Part shown: positions 1-9,148 of the stretch, one piece after another
Layout: each line of letters starts with the position of its first letter
How positions within the stretch are numbered: position 1 is the first letter of the stretch
DNA from: CAYFLR01 sp964343805
Lineage (GTDB): Bacteria > Bdellovibrionota_B > Oligoflexia > CAYFLR01
DNA length: 64,000 nucleotides
Assembly (NCBI GenBank): GCA_964343805.1
Contig: CAYFLR010000007.1
Coordinates: 62,001 to 126,000 of the forward strand
Direction of reading: 5' to 3'
The notes under the pieces: model-generated
The model's input: only the letters and a program-made list of their open reading frames with translations
Database searches by the model: none
Told to the model about the DNA's origin: nothing
Position numbers and translations under genes: made by a program

Positions 1-2
1 AG

Positions 3-679
3 GCTGTTTACTGCCAACTCTCTTATATGGAACGTGAAACAGGCAAGGAGAAGGTGGTTGAAGGTACTGTAAAACTAAAAAATAATAAATGTGAGATTGA
101 GCAGATGAAGATGCTTCGCTGGCCTATCCTCTCTTATTTTAATGCAGAAGGGGAAGTGGTGGCCAAGGTCTTGGTGCCAATACTTCCTAAAGGAGCTAAA
201 GTTTTTGCGGAATATCCTCAGGATATAAATGAGCTGCAAGCCAGCATATATAAAGAGTATGTCACCGCTTTGGTGGCTAAAATGTCCAAAGGACCTGAAG
301 GTTTGAGTAAAATACCTGATGCGGTGGTTGTCAATGGCGCAGATGTATATATCAGTGTTCGGGATAATGGAGAAGAGAGCAAGGAATTAACAACCGATAC
401 CAAGAAGAAAGATGCCACGGTTGAGACTTTAGCTGAAAATCGTTACCAAGTGTTGTTAGGGCTGGTGGAGAGTGGTTTTACGGCAAAAGAATGGAATGGC
501 CTGGTCAATGCAGATGATAAGGAAGCGGAAAAAATCAATAAGTACATAGAAGAAATCAATGAAGAACATAAAGTGGATAGAAATGGAAGTAGCTTTGATG
601 AGGCCATGTCAGGTATTAGAAAAACTACCCTGGATAAGAAAGAGGAGTCTCTGGGGGAGGATGGTTCCCTATTGTTACA
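3..679 (+). CDS. Hypothetical protein, truncated at both ends
   Basis: I do not recognise this protein. The frame is already open at the first bases of the window, and the first ATG (position 27) has no ribosome-binding site in front of it, so the true start probably lies upstream of the window. The readable part is charged, rich in Lys and Glu, with no clear membrane segment; it contains a stretch reading LRWPILSYFNAEGEV near residue 30 of the ATG-initiated version. It runs into the gap at 680-689. The reading frame that resumes after the gap differs, but the gap length is unknown, so this and the next entry may be one gene. Confidence 0.55.
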
Positions 680-691
680 NNNNNNNNNNAA

Positions 692-1291
692 ATGGCTTCA
701 AATAATGCACAAGGGGGAGACGTTTCCGGCTATGTATATGATTTCTTTTCCAATTCCAACTACTGTTACAATCCAGATTGTGAGATTAAATTTAACACTT
801 TATTGGAAGAGGCCAAAAAACTGGATAATGGCGGAGATCAGATAGCCAGGGCCAAATTTTATGACAGTCTCATTGATGAGTTTTTCGATCATATGATCGC
901 TCTTTATAACGAGCAAAAAGATCCAGATGCGGCGAATGAGATGAAAGAAAGAAAGGGCTATGCAGCTACAGTTCGTAATATAAAAGCATCTCCTTCTGCT
1001 AGGGCGGCAGCTCGAAAAGCCCTCATTGCCGAGATAAAATATGCCCAACTGGTGCCGGACTTTTTAGGAATCGCCTCTTTTGTCCTGAGTAATATGGGAG
1101 TGGCTGGAAAATTGGCGAACATGGTGGCTGGAACTAAAATGGGGTTGGCTAGCAGCCTTTTTAATAACTGGCTGACTAGCAATATGAGTTGGTTATCTAA
1201 GTTACTTTCCGCCGTAATTAAAGTTAAAAAGAAACAAAAGAAGTCGGCCGCTTTAGATTTAGCCAATGCCCTTATTAATTCTCCTCTCTAA
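692..1291 (+). CDS. Hypothetical protein or C-terminal part of the preceding gene
   Basis: No family is recognised. The frame opens directly after the gap at 680-689, so the ATG at 692 is only the first possible start and no ribosome-binding site can be seen. About 199 residues are readable: an acidic first half with several Tyr and two Cys (CYNPDC), then a hydrophobic, Gly/Ala/Met-rich stretch around residues 120-170 that could insert in or associate with a membrane, and a Lys-rich segment before the end. It is most simply the 3' part of the gene at 3-679. The next gene starts 60 bp downstream on the same strand. Confidence 0.5.
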   Translation: MASNNAQGGDVSGYVYDFFSNSNYCYNPDCEIKFNTLLEEAKKLDNGGDQIARAKFYDSLIDEFFDHMIALYNEQKDPDAANEMKERKGYAATVRNIKASPSARAAARKALIAEIKYAQLVPDFLGIASFVLSNMGVAGKLANMVAGTKMGLASSLFNNWLTSNMSWLSKLLSAVIKVKKKQKKSAALDLANALINSPL

Positions 1292-1351
1292 GTAACCGGA
1301 TGAATACTTTCACTAGATTTTAGCCCTTAGGAATGATAAATTCCTCGGCTA

Positions 1352-3052
1352 ATGAATCCATTTTTTCGAAACTTCATACTCTTTTGTGCTTTATGTTTTG
1401 TTGCCATTGGTCCAGTCCATGAACTGCAAGCTGTAAAGATTAAAAAGCTCACCAAAAAGAACTGTCGTAAAAAGCTTCGTAAGTTGCAAAAAAAGGTAGA
1501 TGCCAAATGGAATGCAAAAATTGGCATTCAGATCGGAATTTGCCAGATATTACTCCATAAGTATGAGGCGGCACTGATCCAACTTTGGAAGTTTGAGAGT
1601 GAAAAAAAATACCGAGACCTCATACACCTCTATCGAGCTCATGCCTTTATTAAGGAAGGAAAGATGGATGCGGCCTTTCGTTCCATAAAAAAGGTGATCA
1701 AAAAAAGAGGGCGCTTTGCTCCGTTAGGCTTTTATTACCTGGGTGAGTATTACAAAGAGCTGGGCAACAAACGAAAAGCCAAGAAATCTTTTAAAGCCTT
1801 TTTATCCAAGGTCAAAAAAAGGAGAAAAAAGAAAGGTAAGAAGTTAGATGTTCCCGAGTTGGGGCTTAAACATCGTAAAAAAATGGTGAAAAAAGCCAAA
1901 AAATACTTAAAGCCCAAAAAGAAAAAACGCAGCGTTAAAGAGAAACAGTGGAAGGTGAATGCTCCGGTGGTCAAAGAGGAGAAGGCTTCTCCTGTCTGGG
2001 ATTATATTTACCTATCGGGGAGTTTGATGGCCGAAGGCGACTGGAAAAAAGAGAAGGAGCCCACCGCCGGAGCCTATGAATTCAAAGACAGCTGGTCCAT
2101 GGATGAATATGCGGGAACCAAACTCGCTTTTGGAGTGGGCCCCCTCGATTATGAAGGGTTTGTCACCCGACTGGAATCCAATCTCAAAAGTGAATGGTAC
2201 ACTGAAGAGCGTCTGATCATGGAATACTTTCAAGATGGAGGAGAGTTCTTTTTTTCGGTGGATCGCTGGTATATGATGCCTCAATTTATAGTGGACCAAT
2301 ATATCACTTATTCCGGTTTTTCTATCGGTTATCAGTTCCTATGGGATCGTACCTTTTCATATTTTAAAGATTACAGTTACAACATCAAATATCAAAAGGA
2401 CCGAGGCACTAACCGAATTCTTCCCTGGGTTTCCATTCAGTACCTAGACGATTTTCGAACAAGGGTGTTCAGTCGCTTTGAGTTTCATCCCAATTGGTTG
2501 ACCCTCTTAGAAACCAACCGACTGTGGTCGGTTCATTTAAGCCAAGATATCTTTTTTCCCTCGGCTGAGGCTAACCTTTATTTAGAGGGGTATTATGAGA
2601 ACTGGCTTTTTGAAGCCACTTTGCGTAACCATCATACCTGGGGAGGGACTTTAGCAGGGGATATATTACTTGGAGAGCGCTGGTACTTTCGTCTCATACT
2701 TGGTTTTTTTGCAGAACAGTACATTGACCAGTTTATCCGTTTTAAAGACTTTGGCCCCAATGCCATAATGTTGGATGGTAAGGATCCAGATAAAGATTTC
2801 AAAGATCCATACCTCATGCATGAAGAGTATCGACTCACCCTCTTTAATTACAGTGCGGAATTGAACATTGCCGTGACCTTTGCCGATATTCATCAAATCC
2901 GTTTGGCCGCCTTTGTGAACAATGTGGAAGGAAACACTTTATCTGATTATGATTATTTGGAGATTGGAGCAGGAATGGTTTACCACTGCACTCTCCCTAA
3001 CCCCGATTTAATTCGTCGAAAGGCACGTTATGGCTTTTTTGGTCTTTTCTAA
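1352..3052 (+). CDS. Exported TPR-like and beta-rich protein, putative outer-membrane protein
   Basis: A signal peptide is clear (hydrophobic residues 6-22, likely cleavage after LQA near residue 27). Residues about 30-200 are very Lys-rich and helical, with TPR-like features (HKYEAALIQL, YYLGEYYKELGNKRKA). From about residue 215 the chain turns into alternating, aromatic-rich beta segments and ends in ...GFFGLF, a terminal Phe typical of outer-membrane barrels. I infer a periplasmic TPR domain fused to a membrane barrel; no enzymatic motif is seen. It overlaps the next gene, the S8 protease, by 23 bp, so the two are probably co-expressed. The ribosome-binding site before the ATG is weak. Confidence 0.7.
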   Translation: MNPFFRNFILFCALCFVAIGPVHELQAVKIKKLTKKNCRKKLRKLQKKVDAKWNAKIGIQIGICQILLHKYEAALIQLWKFESEKKYRDLIHLYRAHAFIKEGKMDAAFRSIKKVIKKRGRFAPLGFYYLGEYYKELGNKRKAKKSFKAFLSKVKKRRKKKGKKLDVPELGLKHRKKMVKKAKKYLKPKKKKRSVKEKQWKVNAPVVKEEKASPVWDYIYLSGSLMAEGDWKKEKEPTAGAYEFKDSWSMDEYAGTKLAFGVGPLDYEGFVTRLESNLKSEWYTEERLIMEYFQDGGEFFFSVDRWYMMPQFIVDQYITYSGFSIGYQFLWDRTFSYFKDYSYNIKYQKDRGTNRILPWVSIQYLDDFRTRVFSRFEFHPNWLTLLETNRLWSVHLSQDIFFPSAEANLYLEGYYENWLFEATLRNHHTWGGTLAGDILLGERWYFRLILGFFAEQYIDQFIRFKDFGPNAIMLDGKDPDKDFKDPYLMHEEYRLTLFNYSAELNIAVTFADIHQIRLAAFVNNVEGNTLSDYDYLEIGAGMVYHCTLPNPDLIRRKARYGFFGLF

Positions 3053-5138
3053 AAAAGAACTCCCGTTTGCCATAAAGGTAAAAGGGGTGATTATTATTAT
3101 TCTGGTTTATCTCTTCTTTGTTACCATCAGTTGTGGACCTGACTTTTCTAAGTTTAAAAATCAACCCGCCTATGTACCGGGAGAATTGATTGTTACTGTT
3201 AAAGCCCAAGCTTTTAATGAGGGTCTTCGTAAAACCGGGATCATGAATCAGGTATCAGGCCAGCTGCTACAATTGCCTTCATCAAATCCTCCTAACCGCT
3301 ACAGTGAGGTGCTGTGGGAAAATATTGCTGATCCAGATGAAAATGAAAGTTATACTCTCTTAAGACTTTCTCTGCCTCCAGGCAGTAATATGGAGCAGGT
3401 TAAAAGTCAGCTGCTGCAAAAGCCCGAGGTGGAAGCGGTGGATTACAATTGGATTCATCGAATTCAAAGTCGAGGGGACTTGGCTCTTTTGCCCGCGGAA
3501 AATGAAAATACCAATAAGCCTGCCACTGAAAATCCATCCGCCGATGAGAGCAAGTTGAAATTGACCCCTATCACTAAGTTTGATGAGGATTTTACCAATC
3601 TTCCACTTTACTTTCCTAAAGATCCCTATTTCGAAAGCCGTCAGCTTTTTTATATGTACCTCACGGGGGTCACTAAGACCTGGTATGCAATCTATCATGG
3701 AGGGGGTGAGCTAGAAAAACCGGTTAAAGAAGATGATTATGGTGTTATTGTCCGGGGAGCCAAGAGCGACAATATTGATTATTTTAACCAAAAACCGGTC
3801 AATGTGGCGGTGATTGATAATGGGTTTGAGCTAACTCATCCTGACATGCAAGGAAAGTGGACAGTGAATGAATATGAAACAGCTTCATGTTCCTATGATA
3901 CCGACACCAATGTGGTTAAAGACTTCAAGGATTGCCATAATTATCAAGACAATGATTTGAATGGGTACCCAGGAGATATCTTAGGATACAATGTTGATAC
4001 CAGTAGTCCGATGGGGGTTTTTCCTGAACCTCATCCTAATATACCAAGAAGAGAGCATGGAACACATGTGGCGGGTATCATTGCTGCTAAGCATAATAAT
4101 GGGATCGGCATTGCCGGAGTCTGTATCAGTTGTCAGGTACTACCTATCAATGCCTCTCAAGCTTCCCCAAATGCCAGTGGGCAATGGGAGGCGATTTTAC
4201 CTGATAATATGATCCTGAAAGGTTTACGTTATATCCAAAATTATCGATATAAAGACATCGATATCGTTAATTTATCTATCGGCATGTACCGCTTTTCCAG
4301 AGCCTATATTATCGGAATTGAGAGAGTGGCCAGAGAGCGATTGGTGGTAGCAGCTGCCAGTAACGAGGATTCTGATCGGTTATCTTATCCAGCAGCGGTG
4401 CCTTCAGTCATGTCTGTTGGGGCCATTGGAGGTATTGGTGAAACCCCAGCGGGTCAAGTAGCTGCCAAAACGGTAAAAATGAAGGGCTCTCTGCACAGTC
4501 ATATTTCTGAGTATGAATTTAATCATGATTACTATTCACAAAAAGCCTTCTTCTCTAATTTTGGTAACCATATAGACATATTGGCCCCGGGGGTGAGTAT
4601 ATATAGTACCATCACCTTGAAAGATTCCCTAGAGGCAGAAACTAAAAAGTATGCTTATGCTAATGGAACCAGTCAGGCTTCTCCTTTTGTAGCCGGTATA
4701 GCCGCTTTAATTCTCCCGGTTCTTAGAAACAGTGAGACTGATGCCACCTACCTCTATGGTCAGCCCGGTTATGCAGTGAATTTAATGTATCGTTTAATAC
4801 GAACAGCCAATGGAAATGTTATTTTGCATGGTCACAATGAACCTTATCAATCTTCTAAGAGCTATAGCCCTGGACAATTAGCAGATGGCGAGCAATATTT
4901 AGGAGCCGGTCTTATTAATGCGGGTCATGCCCTCCATCCCTACACCGAAGCAGCCCGTAAAGTAGCTCGTGAGGAGCCTGTTTTTAAAAATATGAATGGC
5001 TGCTTTGGCCTTGGTTTAGATCTAGGAGATGATGAACCGAAAGGCAACAGCGGGCTTTTACTGCTTATTTATTCTCTCTTGATTATATTAACAATCTGGG
5101 TGCTTAAAATAAAAATTAATGAAAAATCAGTAAGTTAA
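3030..5138 (+). CDS. Subtilisin-like (S8) serine protease, lipoprotein with C-terminal membrane segment
   Basis: A secreted peptidase of family S8. The catalytic triad is visible: Asp in VAVIDNGFELTHPDM, His in HGTHVAGIIAAKHN and Ser in NGTSQASPFVAGIAAL. The N-terminus carries a hydrophobic stretch ending in VTISCG, a plausible lipobox; residues 45-145 resemble an inhibitor I9-like propeptide (VPGELIVTVKAQ). The C-terminus has a second hydrophobic helix (LLLLIYSLLIILTIWVL) followed by Lys residues, an unusual extra anchor or sorting tail. Start: GAAAGG lies 6 nt before the ATG at 3030; an in-frame GTG at 3087 also has an AAAGG 8 nt upstream but would leave a signal with no basic residues. Co-transcribed with the preceding exported protein. 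Confidence 0.93.
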   Translation: MAFLVFSKKELPFAIKVKGVIIIILVYLFFVTISCGPDFSKFKNQPAYVPGELIVTVKAQAFNEGLRKTGIMNQVSGQLLQLPSSNPPNRYSEVLWENIADPDENESYTLLRLSLPPGSNMEQVKSQLLQKPEVEAVDYNWIHRIQSRGDLALLPAENENTNKPATENPSADESKLKLTPITKFDEDFTNLPLYFPKDPYFESRQLFYMYLTGVTKTWYAIYHGGGELEKPVKEDDYGVIVRGAKSDNIDYFNQKPVNVAVIDNGFELTHPDMQGKWTVNEYETASCSYDTDTNVVKDFKDCHNYQDNDLNGYPGDILGYNVDTSSPMGVFPEPHPNIPRREHGTHVAGIIAAKHNNGIGIAGVCISCQVLPINASQASPNASGQWEAILPDNMILKGLRYIQNYRYKDIDIVNLSIGMYRFSRAYIIGIERVARERLVVAAASNEDSDRLSYPAAVPSVMSVGAIGGIGETPAGQVAAKTVKMKGSLHSHISEYEFNHDYYSQKAFFSNFGNHIDILAPGVSIYSTITLKDSLEAETKKYAYANGTSQASPFVAGIAALILPVLRNSETDATYLYGQPGYAVNLMYRLIRTANGNVILHGHNEPYQSSKSYSPGQLADGEQYLGAGLINAGHALHPYTEAARKVAREEPVFKNMNGCFGLGLDLGDDEPKGNSGLLLLIYSLLIILTIWVLKIKINEKSVS

Positions 5139-5163
5139 AAATTTACGCTTTACTTACGTTTAA

Positions 5164-5183
5164 CCTGCGCATAAAGTACGCAT
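5164..5183 (+). promoter_or_regulatory. Inverted repeat directly in front of lexA, possible LexA operator
   Basis: TGCG at 5166-5169 and CGCA at 5179-5182 form a small palindrome with a 9-nt spacer, ending 1 nt before the lexA ATG. Just upstream the motif TTACG occurs twice (5143-5147 and 5154-5158). lexA genes are normally self-repressed, so an operator is expected here, but the sequence is neither the E. coli CTG-N10-CAG box nor an obvious match to another known box. There is no purine-rich ribosome-binding site in the same stretch. Confidence 0.35.
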
Positions 5184-5800
5184 ATGGGCTTAACAAAAAA
5201 ACAAAAAGCAGTTTATGATTTTATTTGTGGTTATCTCAAAGAGCAAGGAGTGGCTCCCACTCAGCAAGAGATACTCGACCACTTTGGTTTTAAATCCTTT
5301 GGCTCCGTTCAGCGGTATCTTCGCTACCTAATGGATGCAGGGCTTCTTCAGAGAGAATGGAATGCACGCAGAGGGNNNNNNNNNNCGTTCCTATTAAACA
5401 GCCTGAACCGTCTTTAGAGCTTCCACTACTTGGAAAAGTTGCTGCAGGCCGTCCTATTGAGGCTATTTCAGATAATCATATTGTGATGGTCCCTCAAGAT
5501 ATGGCCTCCCCTGAAGATCACTTTGCTTTGAAGGTGCAGGGTCACTCTATGATTGAAGATGGTATCTTTGATGGGGATACGATCATTGTGAGAAAGCAAA
5601 TCACTGCCAATCAGGGGGACACTGTGGTGGCGCTCATTGATAATGAGGCCACGGTGAAGCGCTTCTACCGTAAAAACCAGACTGTGGAGCTTCATCCTGC
5701 CAACAGCAGCATGAAACCCATTTTNNNNNNNNNNNNNNNNNNNNNNNNNNNNNAAATTCAGGGGATCGTGGTTGGTCTACTTAGAAAGTACTCTAACTAA
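5184..5800 (+). CDS. lexA: LexA repressor (SOS response), interrupted by two assembly gaps
   Basis: LexA represses DNA-damage genes and cleaves itself when stimulated by RecA. The N-terminal winged helix is readable (LTKKQKAVYDFICGYL, then FGSVQRYLRYLMDAGLL). After the first gap (5376-5385) the peptidase S24 half follows: the Ala-Gly cleavage site in GKVAAGRPIEA, the catalytic Ser in GHSMIEDGIFDGD and the catalytic Lys in EATVKRFYR. A second gap (5725-5753) removes the segment before the terminal IQGIVVGLLRKYSN. The apparent frame change across the first gap follows from unknown gap length and is not evidence of a frameshift. The ATG at 5184 lacks a ribosome-binding site. A terminator follows at once, so it is a single-gene unit. 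Confidence 0.95.
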
Positions 5801-5813
5801 TCCCATGATTTAG

Positions 5814-5836
5814 CCCAGAGATTCTGGGGTTTTTTT
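5814..5836 (+). terminator. Rho-independent terminator of lexA
   Basis: CCCAGA (5814-5819) pairs with TCTGGG (5823-5828) across a 3-nt loop, followed by G and seven or more T. It lies 14 nt after the lexA stop codon. Confidence 0.85.
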
Positions 5837-5962
5837 CAATTCAATTTATTGTCCGTATTCATCTCTTTTTTCTGCCCTTTGGTGGTGGCGATCGATCCCA
5901 CTATTATGCGCTTTTGTATCGATTGCCACCCCCCTCCTTTCTTCACCCCCACTTAATTCACG

Positions 5963-8900
5963 ATGGGGTATAGGAAAATTCCCATCGACATTTTGGGCAA
6001 AACCAGGCATAAAGGTGGAAAACTGGGGTTTAGAAACTTCTGGATGGGGAAAATGATAACTGCTCCCAATTTTATTAAGAAACTCAGCATTCAAGTTTCA
6101 GTAATTATGCTCATTGTGATTGCTCTACCAGTGAGCCTCACCTTTCTTTGGTTTGCCTTCAATCTGCAAGATAACTTGAAAGAGGTCACCCTAAAAAAAG
6201 TAGCTAAACAGGTCTCTTTTAAAGAGGCCAAAGTTAAAACATTGCTCCAGGTGCTCCGTTTAGAAGCGGAGTATATGGCTAAAAAAATTGAAACAGATAT
6301 TAGAGACCGTGTAGAAAAAGAAGGGGAATCTATTTTAAATTCTCCCACCTCTTTTGCAGCGAGCTCACTTTATAAAGAAATTGTAAAAGACTTTGCCCAT
6401 CATATGGAGCTTCGGTCTTATTATTCCACACTGCGACTTTATCTACCTGACGGGCGAGAATTAGTTCATGGTCTGCGAACTCAAAATGGATTTGAGTTTG
6501 TAAGTATTGAACAGCTCTCAAATGCTTTTGACCGTTCTTATTTTCAACACTTTTTGTCTGATCCAGTCAATGATGTCCACGTGCATTATTTATCTACCGA
6601 AAAAGAGAGGGGGACAACAAGAGCTATTAACAGTCTTACACTCCCTTTAGGGAAAAGGCTCTATTTAAATGGTAAATTGGTGGGTATCCTAAATATCCAT
6701 ATTGATTCTACCTTTCTTTTTCAATCACTAATGCATTCTCAAGAATCTCAATTTTCCATTTTAGATCATTTTGGTAATCAGCTCGTGTTGTTAGACACAG
6801 ACGGTCTGAAGGTTAACCCCAATCGAACTATAACTGAAGATTATTCTTATGGACCAGAAGGAAAGTTAGCAGATAAATTTTTAAGCAATAACTTTAAAAT
6901 CCTTTATGACGAGCAAAAAAGTGAATACCTGGCTTGGCGAAAAGTTCAATTTGACCCATCATTTTCATTAGCAGGCTTCTGGATTTTTATAGAAAGACTT
7001 CCTGATTATGCTGTTTTTGACCCTTGGTATTACCAAGTAAAAAATGGAATCTTTTACTTAATATTAGTTTTGGCTGCAGGCCTTTTGCTGTTTCTCATAT
7101 TTACCCATCGGCTATTTAAACCTTTAGCGGCTTTGGTGAGGGGAATGATTCATGTGCGACAGGGACAATATGGAAAAGAAGTGCCTACCTCCTTTTTTAA
7201 TGAATTGGGAGTAATAGGAAAGACTTTTAACTCTATGTCTCATCAGCTAGCTCGAACTAGGAAAAAATTACATCGACAAATGGCCTTGGAAAGGTCTATT
7301 TCCTTAATTTCACCTAATGCTCACATCCTATCCAGAGAGGATGGAAAAATTATTTCTTCTAATCCAGCTGCCAATTTAATCTTTGGTTATTCATCTAAAG
7401 AATTAAAAGAAATGAATCTGTCAGACCTCTTACCAGGGCTAATGTTATGTTCAGCGGATCATCATGAAACCACCACATCCCCGCAGGCAAAGATTATTGA
7501 GAGCCTAGAGTACCGCCAAGAACTTAAAGCCTTTAAGAAAAATAGAATCTCATTTTGGGCAGCCGTTTATGGAAATAAAACTATGGTGGAGGGGGAGTCT
7601 ATATTTGTTTTAATAATTGAAGATGTTTCCGAATGGAAATACAACGAGCGTCAGCTACAGATAGCTAAAGAGCAGGCTGAGTCTGCGAACCGAGCAAAAA
7701 GTGAATTCTTAGCAAATATGAGCCATGAAATTCGCACACCCATGAATGCCGTTTTAGGCTTTACTGAAATGTTAGAAAAAACAATATCTGATTCTTCTTC
7801 CTTAAGGAATATCCATTCCATTAAGCAAGCAGGTGAAAATTTATTAGTGATTATTAATGATATTTTAGACCTATCCAAAATAGAATCAGGACAGTTGACA
7901 ATTGATGCTCAACCCACATCCATTCCCACTTTGCTTAATGATATGCACAGTTTTTTTGCTCCTAATGTGAAGGAAAAAAATCTCACTTTCAGTATCGATC
8001 TACCTTTGGATTTCCCCGATTCTCTGGTGCTTGATGAGATCCGCCTACGACAAGTTTTGATCAACTTAATTGGAAATGCCATAAAATTTACCAAACAGGG
8101 AGAAGTGGTTCTGAAAGCAGAGTATCATCTTGAGGATGTGGATGCTTTGACTGGCTCTCTCACTATTGCAGTGCAAGATACTGGGGTGGGCATACCGGCC
8201 GATCAAATCGATATTATATTTGATGCGTTCACTCAACAAGATGGACAAAATGTACGCCAATATGGAGGAACTGGACTGGGTTTAGCTATCTGTCAAAGGC
8301 TGGTATCCATGATGGGAGGCGAAATTGATGTGAATAGCATTCCTGGAAATGGTTCCATCTTTTTATTGCACTTTAGGGAAGTGGAAATGCGAAGGGTTGA
8401 TAGTATTAGCTTTCCCTCAGTAGAAATCCACAAAGCTCGCAGTTTTGCCGGAGCTAGAGTCTTGGTGGTAGATGATCGAGAGACCAACTTAAGACTCTTA
8501 GAGTCCTACCTGGATTACTTAAAGTGTGAAGTTATTTTAGCTCGCAGTGGGGAAGAAGCGATTCATAGTGTGAAAAGGCAAGTTCCTGATGTTATTTTGA
8601 TGGACATTCGCATGCCGATTATGTCGGGTGATGTGGCGACTGAAAAAATCAGAAAATTATTAGGAAACCAAACCCCACCCATTATAGCAGCTACTGCATC
8701 TGTCACAGGAAAAAGTAATTTTAAACACACCTCCTTATTTAATGGTTTTCTTTTTAAACCCATATCTTTAGATGCTCTCAGTATTGAGTTGGGAAAATGG
8801 ATAACCTATTCATATTCTCCTAAACCGGTTCAAAGCAGCTCTATGGGGGAAATAGTCGGTTTAATTGAACTTCAAACTGCTTTGCGAAATGATCTAACTC

Positions 8901-9148
8901 CCATGTGGAAACAGCTTGAACAGGGGGTTCGGGTGGAAGATATGAAACAGTTTATAGGCGATTTAGATCAAGTGAGTGAAAAACATCAATCTAAAAAACT
9001 GAATAAGTATGCAAAGGAGTTGCAGACCAGTTTCAAACAATTTAATATTGCTAAAACTAAAAACCTCATTTCCCTTTTTCCGGAGATAGTCGAAGCTCAT
9101 TTGCAGTTAAATGGGAAAGGTAGCAAGAATGAAAAAAACATTAGTTGA
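5963..9148 (+). CDS. Membrane hybrid histidine kinase (extracytoplasmic sensor-HAMP-PAS-HisKA-HATPase-receiver)
   Basis: A sensor kinase of about 1060 residues. Order seen: membrane helix near residues 46-68, a roughly 290-residue extracytoplasmic sensor, second helix near 362-384 (FYLILVLAAGLLLFLIF), HAMP, one PAS domain (about 450-560), HisKA with the phospho-accepting His near residue 588 (MSHEIRTPMNAVLGF), HATPase (DTGVGIP, GGTGLGLAI), receiver with its Asp near residue 881 (ILMDIRMP), then a helical tail that looks like a degenerate HPt without an evident His. The start is unsure: ATGs at 5963, 6044 and 6053 are in frame, and the short GGGGA before 6053 plus the position of the first membrane helix favour a later one. 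It overlaps the next kinase gene. Confidence 0.93.
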   Translation: MGYRKIPIDILGKTRHKGGKLGFRNFWMGKMITAPNFIKKLSIQVSVIMLIVIALPVSLTFLWFAFNLQDNLKEVTLKKVAKQVSFKEAKVKTLLQVLRLEAEYMAKKIETDIRDRVEKEGESILNSPTSFAASSLYKEIVKDFAHHMELRSYYSTLRLYLPDGRELVHGLRTQNGFEFVSIEQLSNAFDRSYFQHFLSDPVNDVHVHYLSTEKERGTTRAINSLTLPLGKRLYLNGKLVGILNIHIDSTFLFQSLMHSQESQFSILDHFGNQLVLLDTDGLKVNPNRTITEDYSYGPEGKLADKFLSNNFKILYDEQKSEYLAWRKVQFDPSFSLAGFWIFIERLPDYAVFDPWYYQVKNGIFYLILVLAAGLLLFLIFTHRLFKPLAALVRGMIHVRQGQYGKEVPTSFFNELGVIGKTFNSMSHQLARTRKKLHRQMALERSISLISPNAHILSREDGKIISSNPAANLIFGYSSKELKEMNLSDLLPGLMLCSADHHETTTSPQAKIIESLEYRQELKAFKKNRISFWAAVYGNKTMVEGESIFVLIIEDVSEWKYNERQLQIAKEQAESANRAKSEFLANMSHEIRTPMNAVLGFTEMLEKTISDSSSLRNIHSIKQAGENLLVIINDILDLSKIESGQLTIDAQPTSIPTLLNDMHSFFAPNVKEKNLTFSIDLPLDFPDSLVLDEIRLRQVLINLIGNAIKFTKQGEVVLKAEYHLEDVDALTGSLTIAVQDTGVGIPADQIDIIFDAFTQQDGQNVRQYGGTGLGLAICQRLVSMMGGEIDVNSIPGNGSIFLLHFREVEMRRVDSISFPSVEIHKARSFAGARVLVVDDRETNLRLLESYLDYLKCEVILARSGEEAIHSVKRQVPDVILMDIRMPIMSGDVATEKIRKLLGNQTPPIIAATASVTGKSNFKHTSLFNGFLFKPISLDALSIELGKWITYSYSPKPVQSSSMGEIVGLIELQTALRNDLTPMWKQLEQGVRVEDMKQFIGDLDQVSEKHQSKKLNKYAKELQTSFKQFNIAKTKNLISLFPEIVEAHLQLNGKGSKNEKNIS

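Noticed and set aside
5376..5385. Frameshift in lexA
   Set aside because: The change of frame coincides with a 10-N placeholder gap, and both halves are normal LexA, so unknown gap length explains it.
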